A stretch of DNA of 64,000 nt from Gimesia benthica. Its GTDB lineage: Bacteria > Planctomycetota > Planctomycetia > Planctomycetales > Planctomycetaceae. Shown one piece after another: positions 1 to 9,310 of the stretch. The stretch covers positions 6,026,001-6,090,000 of the forward strand of contig NZ_CP043930.1 in assembly GCF_009720525.1 (NCBI RefSeq), written 5' to 3'. The stretch's first letter is position 1. Every line of letters begins with the position of its first letter. The notes under the pieces were generated by a model. It worked only from the letters and a program-made list of their open reading frames with translations, made no database searches and was not told the origin of the DNA. The position numbers and the translations under genes were made by a program.

Positions 1-702
1 TATGCGGCGATGATTGACTGCATGGACCAGAATATCGGCCGCCTGATGCAGACTCTTAAAGAGACCGGCGTGGATGAGAATACGATTGTGATGTTCCTGT
101 CGGACAATGGTCCTGATGCCAGCGAGCCGGGCGGTGCGAATCCCGAACAGGAACCCGGCCCCAAAGAGTACTACACAACCTGCGGACCCAGCTGGGCTTT
201 CCCGCAGAACACACCGTTCCGTCGTTTTAAAACCTGGATGCATGAAGGGGGCATTTCGACTCCGCTGATTGTCCGCTGGCCCGGCCATGTGGCTCCCGCC
301 AGTCTGACCCGCCAGCCGGCACATATCATTGATGTGATGCCGACCTGCATCGAACTCGCGGAGACAAAGTACCCGGAAACCTATGCAGGTCATAAGATCA
401 TTCCGGTGGAAGGGAAGAGCATGCTGCCGATTTTCCAGGGAGAGACGCGCCAGCCGCACGAGTCCCTGTTCTGGGAACTGCGAAACAACCAGGCGGTCCG
501 GCAGGGGAAATGGAAACTGGTGGCGGATCGAACCATCAATCGCTGGGAGCTGTACGATCTGGAACAGGATCGCACCGAGACCAACAATCTGGCGTCCCAC
601 TATCCGGAACGGGTCGCACAGATGAAAGCCGCCTGGCAGGAGTGGGCAGAGATGACCGGCGTGGCGAACCAGAAACATCAACGCGGCAAGCAGATCCCGT
701 AA
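1..702 (+). CDS. Sulfatase, C-terminal part (5' end outside window)
   Basis: The reading frame is open from the first base, so the gene starts upstream. The visible 233 residues are the C-terminal part of a type I sulfatase (alkaline phosphatase fold), an enzyme that hydrolyses sulfate esters, usually of polysaccharides. The first residues (MIDCMDQNIGRLMQTL) and the following FLSDNG are the typical conserved strand with metal-binding Asp and Asn. The segment KTWMHEGGISTPLIVRWPG is the usual sulfatase motif near the active site. The C-terminal part, with WKLV and the WELYDLEQDRTETNNLA stretch, is the standard tail domain. The formylglycine site (CxPSR) lies outside the window, so activity cannot be judged here. 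Planctomycetes carry many such genes. The substrate is unknown. Confidence 0.93.
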   Translation, partial: YAAMIDCMDQNIGRLMQTLKETGVDENTIVMFLSDNGPDASEPGGANPEQEPGPKEYYTTCGPSWAFPQNTPFRRFKTWMHEGGISTPLIVRWPGHVAPASLTRQPAHIIDVMPTCIELAETKYPETYAGHKIIPVEGKSMLPIFQGETRQPHESLFWELRNNQAVRQGKWKLVADRTINRWELYDLEQDRTETNNLASHYPERVAQMKAAWQEWAEMTGVANQKHQRGKQIP

Positions 703-716
703 CAGGGCGGATTGTT

Positions 717-2357
717 TTAGTTCAGAAAGCCGAGCCAGCGTTTCTTCTGATCGTCGTTGAGCTGCTTTTCCTCGGGAACCGCTTCGTCTTCGCCACGTTC
801 GAGGTTCAGACCAAGCTGTTTTTCCTTTTTGCGAATCTGTTCTTCGCGGTTTTGCAGCATCAGTTCGGTACGGGAGAGACGTGCCCGTTCGATTGAGATC
901 TCGACTTCGGCCAGTCCCAGGTTGTGTTCCAGATCGTGCTGCAGTGTCTGCAGATGTTTCACCAGCTCTTCAGGTGCGTTGTTGATGGCTTCCCAGTTGA
1001 CCGGGATCACAGCGGTTTCGGCTTCTCTCAGACGTTTGATCAACAGCCCGATGTATTGATCCCGTTCCCGAATGGCTGCGGTCAGATCTCCATGCGAAGC
1101 CTGGTCATAGTCAATTTCAGCGGGGGCGTCCGGCAAGGGAGGCTTGTAGCTGGACAGGGTACGACCGGTTCCACCAGAGAGCAGGGCACTGTTTTGTGCG
1201 ACGGGTTCTGGTTGAGGCACTGGAGGTGCAGGTGCTTTTTTATCCGGCAGATCACTGGAGACATCGACTCCCTGACCTGAGAGCAGTTTCTGCTTCATGG
1301 CTTCCCAGCCACTCACATTCGGATCCGCAGCTGGTTCGCTGAAGGCCTCGGGGGCTTCTTCTGGCTCAGGTGCCTGTTGTTCCACTTCGCTTTCCAGCGG
1401 ACTTTCTTCCACCGCAGGAACACTGGGTGCGGAAAGGTAATCCACAAGGGTAGACGGCTTCGCAGCGACGGGACCTTTTTCGAACCCGTCTTCGACCATC
1501 TTTTTGAGTTCGGCGATCTGCATTTCAATGCGGGCCAGGGAAGACTCGGTCTCCGCGCCCTGCATCTGTTCCATGAAGGCCTGCAGATCCTGTGCAATTT
1601 TCTGCTGCTCCTCGATTACTTCACGGGGAATGCCCCCCGAGACCGGCATCCCGCGGTCTGCACCGCTACGGTGCCGGCGATCGAGCTGTTCGGCGACCTG
1701 TTCCAGTCGCTCGGTGAGCATGACGACGAGCTGATCTTTTTCCTGCAGCTCGGTTTTGAGTGTCTGGACCTTTTGTTTTTCTGACGCCGAGAATTCCTGG
1801 TACTCGCGGCGGCTCTGTTCGAGTTCAGCCTCGACCTCGGAGAGTCGCCCGCTCAGATCGGTGACGAGCTGTGATTTTTCTGCGAGCTCCGCTTCCAGTT
1901 CTGCCAGACGGGGGCTCTCTGTTTCCGCGGGGTGTTGCTGGTTGTTCTGGCACCGCTCCAGTTCAGTGGCGACTTCGGTCAAGCGTTCCTTGAGTGTTTC
2001 CACCAGTTCCGCTTCTTCCCGCAGGCAGGCTTCCAGCTCTTTGATTCTTCTGTTGTCGACCTTGGCCAGATCCTGTCTGCTGTGCTGGCTCTTTTCGAGT
2101 TCTTCGGCGACTTCGGTGAGTCGTTCGGTCAACGTTTCGACGAGCTGCTCTTTGCCCAGCAGTTCTGCTTCGAGGGCACGGATCTGCTCACGTTCGGAGA
2201 AACTGACTTTCGCTTCCCCTGAGCTTTGAGGGCGTTCTGGCCTGGCGGGTTGAGGCGCAACATCTCCCTCGGGAACCGAAGTCGCTTCGCGGAGCGCGGG
2301 CGATTCGATTCGCTGATCAGCGTGATCGGATTGAGGAGATTTGTTATCGGGGGCCAT
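717..2357 (-). CDS. Coiled-coil protein with four 46-residue repeats
   Basis: This is a 546-residue protein with no recognised catalytic domain. Residues 1-55 are polar and Pro-rich. Residues 61-228 form four tandem heptad-rich blocks with exactly the same phase (the QLV/ELV triplet recurs at about residues 71, 117, 163 and 209). A second helical stretch lies near 250-300, an acidic Pro-rich linker near 310-400, and a final coiled coil from about 420 to the end. There is no signal peptide or membrane segment, so it is probably cytoplasmic. It is convergent with the sulfatase, with a 14-bp gap. The ATG start gives a plausible N-terminus but no strong Shine-Dalgarno sequence is seen. A structural or scaffold role is possible; function is unknown. 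Confidence 0.85.
   Translation of the reverse strand: MAPDNKSPQSDHADQRIESPALREATSVPEGDVAPQPARPERPQSSGEAKVSFSEREQIRALEAELLGKEQLVETLTERLTEVAEELEKSQHSRQDLAKVDNRRIKELEACLREEAELVETLKERLTEVATELERCQNNQQHPAETESPRLAELEAELAEKSQLVTDLSGRLSEVEAELEQSRREYQEFSASEKQKVQTLKTELQEKDQLVVMLTERLEQVAEQLDRRHRSGADRGMPVSGGIPREVIEEQQKIAQDLQAFMEQMQGAETESSLARIEMQIAELKKMVEDGFEKGPVAAKPSTLVDYLSAPSVPAVEESPLESEVEQQAPEPEEAPEAFSEPAADPNVSGWEAMKQKLLSGQGVDVSSDLPDKKAPAPPVPQPEPVAQNSALLSGGTGRTLSSYKPPLPDAPAEIDYDQASHGDLTAAIRERDQYIGLLIKRLREAETAVIPVNWEAINNAPEELVKHLQTLQHDLEHNLGLAEVEISIERARLSRTELMLQNREEQIRKKEKQLGLNLERGEDEAVPEEKQLNDDQKKRWLGFLN
1674..2177 (-). repeat. Four tandem 46-residue coiled-coil repeats
   Basis: Inside the coiled-coil gene, four protein blocks repeat with a 46-residue (138-nt) period. 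Each block carries the pattern LExEL..K.QLV..LtERL.EVa.ELE. The spacing between equivalent residues is 46 in all three steps, which points to intragenic duplication rather than chance heptad similarity. Confidence 0.8.
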
Positions 2358-2510
2358 CCATACCTGCCTGAATCTGTGAAGCCTTTCGTAAAGCTCTTGG
2401 TCTAAGGTTAAATACAGCTATGTTTAACCTAGCTTATTGAAAGTACGACAAGATGACATTCAGGGAATCAATGATGCAGATTTTCGACATCTATTTGCGG
2501 ATGGTAGCGG

Positions 2511-3479
2511 TTATGCAAGTGCTTCCGGGTTTACGACATTCGTCGTCTCTTTACCGACGAGAACATCTGCTATCTGGCGGGCCGCCTGTGCTCGAAGTTC
2601 GTCCAGTGATTCGCTGGAAATGAAAGCCGCATGGGGAGTTGCGATCACCCGTTCATGCTGAAAGAATGGATCGGTCAAGTCGGGTGGCTCCGGATCAAAC
2701 ACGTCCAGAGCGGCACCAGCAATGCTCTGATTCTGAATCGCCGACTTGAGCGCGTCGAATTCAATCAACGCACCGCGCGACGTATTAATAATCAGTGAAG
2801 TGGACTTCATTTTCTCGAAAGCCGCTGCATCAAACTGATGCTCGGTGGCTTCCGTCAACGGGGCGTGAATCGAAATCACATCGCTCTCTGCCAGCAGCTC
2901 CTCAAAGTCGACCATTTTCGTGCCGGTGCCATAATCGTTACCGGACGAATTCGTCGCGATCACCTGCATGCCAAACGCACGCGCCCGTTCTGCAACCGCC
3001 TGTCCGGTCAATCCAAAGCCAAACAGTCCCATGGTGAGTGTGCTCACTCGGCGGGGAATCGGGGCAGCGGAGAGATCATAGACTCCCTGTTTGGTCTGCT
3101 GATGAAAATACGCTACGTTTCGCAGGCTGGCCAGCATGAGGGCGATCGCATGGTCGGCGACTTCCGGGATGCAGTAATCGGGCACATTGGTGACCGGGAT
3201 CTTCTGTGACGTCGCATATTCCACGTCGATGTTATCGAGACCGATACCCAGGCGGGCAATGGTTTTGCAGTCGGGAGCCGCTTCAATGACGGGCCGGGTG
3301 ACCTGGGCCCAGCAGGTGGCGATCGCATCGACGCCGGTCGCATGTTCGATCAGGGTCTGTTCATCCGCGCCGGGAGGGGCCTCAATGACTTCGGCATCCA
3401 CGCGAGCTAATTCCTGTTTCTCGACCTCACAATCGGGCCAGGCACGATCCGTGATTAATACGCGATATTTCGCAGACAC
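2511..3479 (-). CDS. D-isomer-specific 2-hydroxyacid dehydrogenase
   Basis: This NAD-dependent oxidoreductase of the phosphoglycerate/formate dehydrogenase superfamily is 322 residues long, normal for the short forms. The Rossmann motif GLFGFGLTG is near residue 155. The catalytic Arg (NTSRGALIE), Glu (FDPEPPD) and His (ATPHAAF) are all present. I chose the GTG start at 3479 because AGGAG sits 6 bases upstream and the protein then begins SAKYRVLITD as in the family; an upstream ATG at 3536 would add 19 low-complexity residues. There is no ACT domain, so it is less likely to be the serine-pathway SerA. The substrate (2-ketoacid, glyoxylate or hydroxypyruvate) cannot be told from sequence. Confidence 0.9.
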   Translation of the reverse strand: MSAKYRVLITDRAWPDCEVEKQELARVDAEVIEAPPGADEQTLIEHATGVDAIATCWAQVTRPVIEAAPDCKTIARLGIGLDNIDVEYATSQKIPVTNVPDYCIPEVADHAIALMLASLRNVAYFHQQTKQGVYDLSAAPIPRRVSTLTMGLFGFGLTGQAVAERARAFGMQVIATNSSGNDYGTGTKMVDFEELLAESDVISIHAPLTEATEHQFDAAAFEKMKSTSLIINTSRGALIEFDALKSAIQNQSIAGAALDVFDPEPPDLTDPFFQHERVIATPHAAFISSESLDELRAQAARQIADVLVGKETTNVVNPEALA

Positions 3480-3615
3480 AATTAACTCCTTTAGTGAGTT
3501 CCTGCTTGAACTCGACTTAACATTTGAAAGATTCATCTGACTGGCGCACTTTACAGTCTAGCTGGCGGGGACCAATAAGGGAACTGATGATTATCATTTC
3601 AGAGAGAGTCGGTTT

Positions 3616-3630
3616 GATCACAGTGTGATC
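3616..3630. promoter_or_regulatory. 15-bp palindrome, possible operator
   Basis: GATCACA-G-TGTGATC is a perfect 7-bp inverted repeat around one base. It sits between divergent genes, about 130 bp upstream of the efflux-operon promoter. This could be a regulator binding site, but no regulator gene is adjacent and the assignment is inference. Confidence 0.3.
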
Positions 3631-3762
3631 CATTCTGCAACAGGTTTCGTCAGCGAGTTGTTTTTTCAACATTCTGATAAAGCACCACTCATAAACCATT
3701 TAGAGAAATTCATTGCAGAAGGGACCCTCTGGGAGTCAAATTTGCATTATAACGGAGAGAGC

Positions 3763-3791
3763 TTGACACATTCCCGTTTTAGTGACATGAT
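3763..3791 (+). promoter_or_regulatory. Putative sigma70 promoter of the metal-efflux operon
   Basis: A perfect TTGACA (3763-3768), a 17-base spacer and CATGAT (3786-3791, 4 of 6 matches) lie upstream of the first operon gene. The predicted transcript start is near 3798, giving a short leader before the ATG at 3825. Confidence 0.55.
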
Positions 3792-3824
3792 TCCAGCAGA
3801 GTGATACTCCTCTCAGGAACGATT

Positions 3825-4316
3825 ATGATTTTACGTATAACTGTCATCTTGATGCTGTTTTCCATGCTGACCCACACATTGCTGGGTTGTGGCTGGCATC
3901 ATGCGCATGACGCTCATGCAGGTCATACTAACTCCTGCCAGCCCCTGGGCTTGTGCGGACACGATGCTGAGCAGGAACACGAAGCAGCCGAACACGCTCA
4001 CCATGATCACGAAAGCGGGTGTGCTCATCATGATGCGCATGCAGAGCACACTGCAGCTGCGGAACATCAGGACGAACATCCTGTGCATCAGCATTCCGAC
4101 CCTTGCCATGAAGGGCGTTGTTCTTATCTGACGGCAGCGACTGTCAAAGTCCATGATGAATCGTCGAAACTGGTCAGCCTGCTTCCCATCTGGGAACTGA
4201 TCTGTTCCACCCAGGAACGTCAGTATGTGAATCAGATGCGAGAGTTGCCACCGGCCTTTCTTTATGCCGCGCCGGGCGTACGCGCCCAGGCCCAGACCAC
4301 TGTCTGGTTGATTTAA
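3825..4316 (+). CDS. His-rich lipoprotein, metal-efflux operon
   Basis: This 163-residue predicted lipoprotein has a hydrophobic N-terminus ending in the lipobox TLLGC (Cys 22). Residues 25-95 are extremely His-rich, with about 20 His plus several Cys, Asp and Glu. This is the composition of a metal-binding or metal-buffering segment. The C-terminal 60 residues are ordinary and carry no known domain. It is the first gene of an operon with an RND adaptor and pump, which suggests a role in periplasmic metal capture. I chose the ATG at 3825, with GGAA just upstream, over the GTG at 3801 because it puts the signal peptide at the N-terminus. The metal is unknown. Confidence 0.8.
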   Translation: MILRITVILMLFSMLTHTLLGCGWHHAHDAHAGHTNSCQPLGLCGHDAEQEHEAAEHAHHDHESGCAHHDAHAEHTAAAEHQDEHPVHQHSDPCHEGRCSYLTAATVKVHDESSKLVSLLPIWELICSTQERQYVNQMRELPPAFLYAAPGVRAQAQTTVWLI

Positions 4317-4463
4317 CCACTCCACAGTACCTCTTGTTGCTCCGGCCTCTGCTCTGACACGGATTGTTCAAACTGTCAGAGGGCCTTCACATGAGACCGG
4401 TTCTATTCGACTTCCCTTGCGCTTATCACGACAGCCGATGCGCTGTCATCGTCGAGGACTGTG

Positions 4464-5939
4464 ATGAATCAATCAAAACTCAAACAGAACTGGATCTGGA
4501 TTTTATTTTTCCTGATCCTGATCCCCGTTGGCTTGCTGGCCTGGAAGACTCAGCAGCAATGGATGCCTGCCGTGAATGGCATGGCGGAAAACGGAAAATC
4601 AAAAACGGAATCGGGCGAGCATGGAGCGGAAGAGGATCATCATGACCACGATCACGCGGGGCATGAGGAATCGACCTCTCTGGAACTGACTCCCCAGGCA
4701 CGCAAGAATATCGGCCTGACCGAGGAAAAAGTCATTCCGGTGAAGCTGCAGGCGTTCACGCGCACATTGACCATTCCAGCGATTGTCGTCGAAGTACCCG
4801 GTAAGACCCGCGTGAAAGTCGTAGCTCCAATGACCGGAATCATCACCAATGTGAATGTGATCGAAGGTGAAGCGGTGCAGCCCGGTCGGGAACTCTTCAA
4901 GATCCGCTTGACCCATGAAGACCTGGTGCAGGCACAGGCTGACTTCCTCAAGACGCTGGGGGAACTCGATGTCGAAGACAAGGAAATCGCCCGGATTAAG
5001 GAAATTACGGATAAGGGTGTTATCGCCGGTAAGGTCCTGCTGGAACGCGAGTATGCCAAAGAAAAACTGGAAGCAATTCTGAAAGCCCAACGAGAGGCAC
5101 TGCTGCTGCACGGTTTCTCCGAAGGTCAGGTCGACCAGATCCGTGATAACCGTCGGCTGATTAAAGAACATCAGGTGTATGCCCCTCAGCTGCACGGTCA
5201 GTCGGGAGAAGTCCAACTGCCTAACATGGCAATTCAACGGATCTCAGCACCCGCACCCGATTCGCAGGGACCTGTCAACGCGCGTCACAAATCCATCTTC
5301 ATCGTGCAGTCGTTGAATATCAGCAAAGGGGACTTCGTCCAGGCAGGCGATACGCTGTGTGTGTTGGCCGATTACAGTGACCTGTATCTCAAAGGACAGG
5401 CATTTGAACAGGAAGCCGATGAATTAACGCGTTGTCTGGAAAATGGCTGGTCTGTCGAAGCGATTCAGGAAATCAATAACAAAAATAAAGAGCTGATTAA
5501 AAACCTGCAGATCGATTACCTGGACAACCAGATCGAAACCGATGCACGCATCTTTTCGGTCTTTGTCGATCTGCCGAATAAGGTCGAGCATGAAAACGTA
5601 CGCTCGGATGGAGAACGCTTCATCACCTGGCGTTTCAAGCCGGGACAGAGGATGCAGCTGCGGATTCCGGTGGAAACCTGGAAGAAGCAGATTGTCGTCC
5701 CCGTGGAAGCAATCGCGACCGAAGGAGCAGAGAGTTTTGTTTTCCAGGAGAACGGCGATCACTTTGATCGGCGTCCGGTGCACGTCCTGTATAAGGATCA
5801 GCTCTGGGCCGTCATTCAGAACGATGGCGCGATTTTCCCCGGAGACAAAATTGCACTCACGGGAGCACATCAGATGCAGATGGCTTTGAAAAATAAGGCC
5901 GGTGGTGCGGTCGATCCCCACGCGGGACACAACCACTGA
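4464..5939 (+). CDS. RND efflux periplasmic adaptor subunit (CusB/CzcB type)
   Basis: This membrane-fusion protein links an inner-membrane RND pump to an outer-membrane channel. It has 491 residues, with a membrane anchor at about residues 8-25. A His/Asp/Glu-rich stretch (EEDHHDHDHAGHEE) follows near residue 60. A barrel-sandwich segment (KVVAPMTGIITNVNVIEGE) lies near residue 120, then a helical hairpin rich in Lys/Glu, then the beta-barrel domain. The C-terminus ends DPHAGHNH. The His-rich tails match divalent or copper-type metal pumps. The ATG at 4464 follows GAGG; a GTG one codon earlier is possible. The pump gene starts 68 bp downstream. Metal specificity is not readable. Confidence 0.92.
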   Translation: MNQSKLKQNWIWILFFLILIPVGLLAWKTQQQWMPAVNGMAENGKSKTESGEHGAEEDHHDHDHAGHEESTSLELTPQARKNIGLTEEKVIPVKLQAFTRTLTIPAIVVEVPGKTRVKVVAPMTGIITNVNVIEGEAVQPGRELFKIRLTHEDLVQAQADFLKTLGELDVEDKEIARIKEITDKGVIAGKVLLEREYAKEKLEAILKAQREALLLHGFSEGQVDQIRDNRRLIKEHQVYAPQLHGQSGEVQLPNMAIQRISAPAPDSQGPVNARHKSIFIVQSLNISKGDFVQAGDTLCVLADYSDLYLKGQAFEQEADELTRCLENGWSVEAIQEINNKNKELIKNLQIDYLDNQIETDARIFSVFVDLPNKVEHENVRSDGERFITWRFKPGQRMQLRIPVETWKKQIVVPVEAIATEGAESFVFQENGDHFDRRPVHVLYKDQLWAVIQNDGAIFPGDKIALTGAHQMQMALKNKAGGAVDPHAGHNH

Positions 5940-6007
5940 TCGTCTTATAGACCAGTCTGAAGCTCTAGTGCATCCCTTGAACGTGACTCCCGGTACGGAA
6001 GAATCCA

Positions 6008-9000
6008 ATGCTCAATGCAATTATACGTTTTTCACTGAAACAGCGGCACCTGACGCTGGCCTTCTCCCTGTTCCTGATCGGATTCGGAACATGGCAGGCA
6101 CTGAATATGGCCATCGATGTGTTTCCCAACCTCAACCGCCCGCGAGTGGTGGTGATGACGGAAGCACCAGGCATGGCGCCCGAAGAAGTCGAATCATTGA
6201 TTACCTTTCCCCTGGAAACCGCCCTCAACGGTGCTACCGGTGTGCAGGCCGTGAGGAGTTCCTCCGGCGTGGGGATCTCGGTGATCTATGTCGAATTCGA
6301 ATGGGGCACCGATATCTACAACGACCGGCAGGTCGTCAACGAACGTCTGCAACTGGTCACCGATCGTCTGCCTGAAGGCATCAAGCCACAGCTGGCGCCG
6401 ATCTCCTCCATCATGGGGCAGATCATGATGCTCGGGATGTGGAGTGAAGGGGATGAGACTTCGCCCCTGGAAGTCCGGACCCTGGCGGACTGGGTGGTTC
6501 GTCAGCGGCTGTTGACGATTCCCGGTGTCTCCCAGGTGTTTACGATGGGGGGCGGACGCAAGCAGTTCCAGGTCCTCGTCAATCCGGAAGCCCTGATCAA
6601 ATACGGGATCACGCTGCACGATGTGCGGGAGGCCTGCCAGGAAAGTAACCTGAATACGACCGGGGGTTACCTGGACGAACAGGGCCCCAACGAATTTCTG
6701 GTACGGGCACTGGGCCGGATCCAGACGCTGGACGATCTGAAGAAAGTCGTCGTGACTCGCCAGGAAGGACGTCCGATTGTGCTCTCCCAGGTGGCCCGGG
6801 TAACCGAAGGTGCACAGGTGAAACGGGGGGACAGTTCCGCATTCGTCAAGCAGGAGGACGGCTCCTTTGCCGGCGGACCGGCGGTGGTGCTGACCGTCAA
6901 TAAACAACCCAATGCCGACACGCGACGGGTGACCAACGATGTGCTCCAGGCACTGGAAGAGCTCAAGCCTTCGCTTCCCAAAGACATTCGAATTCAGCCG
7001 GAACTCTACTCGCAGAAATCATTCATCGACCGTTCCATTGAGAATGTGATCGAAGCCCTGCGGGACGGGGGCATTCTGGTGGTGATTATTCTGTTTCTGT
7101 TCCTGATGAACTTCCGCACGACGTTTATTACCCTCACAGCGATTCCCTTATCGATTGCCATCACGGCGATTATTTTCGCTGTCTTCGGATTATCAATTAA
7201 TACGATGACGTTGGGAGGCCTGGCGGTGGCCATCGGAGAACTCGTGGATGACGCAATTGTGGATGTAGAGAATATTTTCCGCCGCTTACAGGAGAACCGT
7301 TATCGCGAGAACCCCAAGCCGACATTGCTGGTCGTCTTTCAGGCCAGTTGTGAAATCCGGAATTCCATTGTCTTTGGAACCGTGATTGTTGTGCTGGTAT
7401 TCTTGCCTCTGTTTGCATTATCTGGGATGGAAGGACGCCTGTTTACACCCCTGGGTGTGGCATATATCGTGTCGATCCTGTCATCACTGCTGGTTTCTCT
7501 GACGCTGACTCCCGTGCTGTCTTACTGGCTGCTCGGTAAGAAATTCGGTTCGCCCGTTCAGAAATCGGATAAAGAAAAAGCGAGTGAGCACTCTCACAAG
7601 GATGGACCGCTGCTTCGTCTTCTGAAATGGGGCGCGGGGCTGGTCATCGGCTTCAGTATCCGTTTTGCCAAACCTCTGCTGATGTTGGGGATTATCAGTG
7701 TACTGATCGCGGGTCTGTTCCTGATACAACTCGAACAGGACTTTCTGCCCCCCTTTAACGAAGGGGTCGCGCAGTTAAATGTGGTTCTGCCTCCGGGAAC
7801 CTCTTTGAAGAAATCGAATGAAATCGCCAGAACGGTGATGGATCAATTAAAGAAGATCAAAGGTGTGGCTGCCTTTTCCCGTCGCACCGGCCGGGCGGAA
7901 CTCGACGAACATGCCGAAGGGGTGAACGTCTCGGAATACATTATCTCGTTTGATCCGGAGTCAGGACGGGGACGTGAAGCGGTACTCGAAGAGATCCGGC
8001 ATTCGATGGAGTCGATTCCCGGAATTGTGATCTCCGTGGAACAACCGCTGGCGCACCTGATCTCTCATATGATCTCCGGCGTCAAAGCTCAGGTCGGGGT
8101 TAAAATATATGGCGAGGATCTGACCATTCTGCGGACGACTGCTCAAAAATTGGGAACCGCGATGCGTTCGGTGCCTGGAGTGACCGACGTACTGGTTGAG
8201 CCACAGGTGGAGATCCCGCAACTGCAGATCAAACTCAACCGGGATAAGTTGAAACTGTATGGACTGACGCCCGCGTATGTGAATGAATATGTGCAGACCG
8301 CTATGAACGGGATGGTGGTTTCCCAGGTATTGCAGGGGCAACGGACTTTTGATCTGTTGATCCGCATGGACGAGCAGTACCGCGAAGACCGGGAGACGTT
8401 GAAACGGCTTTCGATCAATTTGCCTGGCGGTGGTACAACGCCGCTGTCCTCGGTCGCGGAGATTACGGAATCGTCCGGGCCCAATACGATCAACCGGGAA
8501 AAGGTTCAGAAGCGGATCATCGTACAATGTAACGTGTCCGGTCGTGGCCTGGTCGACGTGGTACAGGACATTCAGGCGAAACAGAAGCCGATTATTCAGA
8601 AGCTCCCCGCAGGCTATTTTGTGGAATACAGCGGGCAGTTCGAGAATCAGCAGACAGCCTCTCGACTGATTTCGATCCTGTTTGTGGTTTCGATGCTGGG
8701 TGTCTTCCTGGTGCTGTTTACGATGTTCCATTCCGTTAATTTCTCACTGCAGGTGATGGCGGCACTGCCGATGGCCTTCATCGGTTCGGTGATTGCCCTG
8801 GTTATCACGGGACAGACCCTGACCATCGCAGCCATGGTTGGTTTTATCTCTTTGGGGGGGATTGCCTCCCGGAACGGAATTCTGCTGCTCAACCATTATC
8901 TGCACCTGGTGAAATACGAAGGCGAAAGCTGGACGCGCGAAATGATAATTCGGGCAGGTCAGGAACGCCTGGCGCCTGTGCTGATGACGGCATTAACCTC

Positions 9001-9241
9001 GGGCATCGGCCTGGTTCCCCTGGCGATGGCGCAGGGAGAAGCCGGTAAGGAAATTCTGTACCCGGTCGCGACGGTGATCATCGGTGGGCTGCTCAGCAGT
9101 ACGATTCTGGAGTTCTTCATACGTCCTGCTCTGTTCTGGAGTTTTGGACGCGAGGCCGGAGCACGGATTGTCGAACGGGGGACGGAAGAAATTCCCCTGC
9201 TGGAAGAAAGCGAAGAACAGATGGCTGCGATCACACATTAA
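6008..9241 (+). CDS. CusA/CzcA-family heavy-metal efflux RND permease
   Basis: This 1077-residue inner-membrane proton-driven pump has the usual length for the HME-RND family. It begins with the classic MLNAIIRFSLKQRHLTLAF amphipathic and TM1 start, followed by the periplasmic porter motif GVGISVIYVEFEWGTDIY. The central membrane domain has the TM4 motif GELVDDAIVDVEN near residue 410. The second half repeats the layout (FIGSVIALVITGQT, then GGIASRNGILLLNHY, near residues 915-960). The acidic TM4 motif supports proton coupling but differs from the textbook CzcA and CusA versions, so I do not assign a metal. It lies between the adaptor and the second His-rich lipoprotein. No outer-membrane factor gene is in the window. 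Confidence 0.95.
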   Translation: MLNAIIRFSLKQRHLTLAFSLFLIGFGTWQALNMAIDVFPNLNRPRVVVMTEAPGMAPEEVESLITFPLETALNGATGVQAVRSSSGVGISVIYVEFEWGTDIYNDRQVVNERLQLVTDRLPEGIKPQLAPISSIMGQIMMLGMWSEGDETSPLEVRTLADWVVRQRLLTIPGVSQVFTMGGGRKQFQVLVNPEALIKYGITLHDVREACQESNLNTTGGYLDEQGPNEFLVRALGRIQTLDDLKKVVVTRQEGRPIVLSQVARVTEGAQVKRGDSSAFVKQEDGSFAGGPAVVLTVNKQPNADTRRVTNDVLQALEELKPSLPKDIRIQPELYSQKSFIDRSIENVIEALRDGGILVVIILFLFLMNFRTTFITLTAIPLSIAITAIIFAVFGLSINTMTLGGLAVAIGELVDDAIVDVENIFRRLQENRYRENPKPTLLVVFQASCEIRNSIVFGTVIVVLVFLPLFALSGMEGRLFTPLGVAYIVSILSSLLVSLTLTPVLSYWLLGKKFGSPVQKSDKEKASEHSHKDGPLLRLLKWGAGLVIGFSIRFAKPLLMLGIISVLIAGLFLIQLEQDFLPPFNEGVAQLNVVLPPGTSLKKSNEIARTVMDQLKKIKGVAAFSRRTGRAELDEHAEGVNVSEYIISFDPESGRGREAVLEEIRHSMESIPGIVISVEQPLAHLISHMISGVKAQVGVKIYGEDLTILRTTAQKLGTAMRSVPGVTDVLVEPQVEIPQLQIKLNRDKLKLYGLTPAYVNEYVQTAMNGMVVSQVLQGQRTFDLLIRMDEQYREDRETLKRLSINLPGGGTTPLSSVAEITESSGPNTINREKVQKRIIVQCNVSGRGLVDVVQDIQAKQKPIIQKLPAGYFVEYSGQFENQQTASRLISILFVVSMLGVFLVLFTMFHSVNFSLQVMAALPMAFIGSVIALVITGQTLTIAAMVGFISLGGIASRNGILLLNHYLHLVKYEGESWTREMIIRAGQERLAPVLMTALTSGIGLVPLAMAQGEAGKEILYPVATVIIGGLLSSTILEFFIRPALFWSFGREAGARIVERGTEEIPLLEESEEQMAAITH

Positions 9242-9310
9242 AAACAGAATGTAAAACGCTAATCGAATCTGAAAATGTAACTTAATCAATTAACTGAAAA
9301 GGATTGTAAA

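Larger units (their letters stand above)
3480..3824. other. Intergenic region before the metal-efflux operon
   Basis: This 345-bp divergent region separates the dehydrogenase (minus) from the metal-efflux operon (plus). It holds a 15-bp palindrome at 3616-3630 and a sigma70-type promoter at 3763-3791. Short open frames here show no gene-like features. Confidence 0.6.

Noticed and set aside
3616-3630. CRP-like site reading of the palindrome
   Set aside because: The half sites are in the wrong order and spacing for CRP, so only a generic palindrome is reported.
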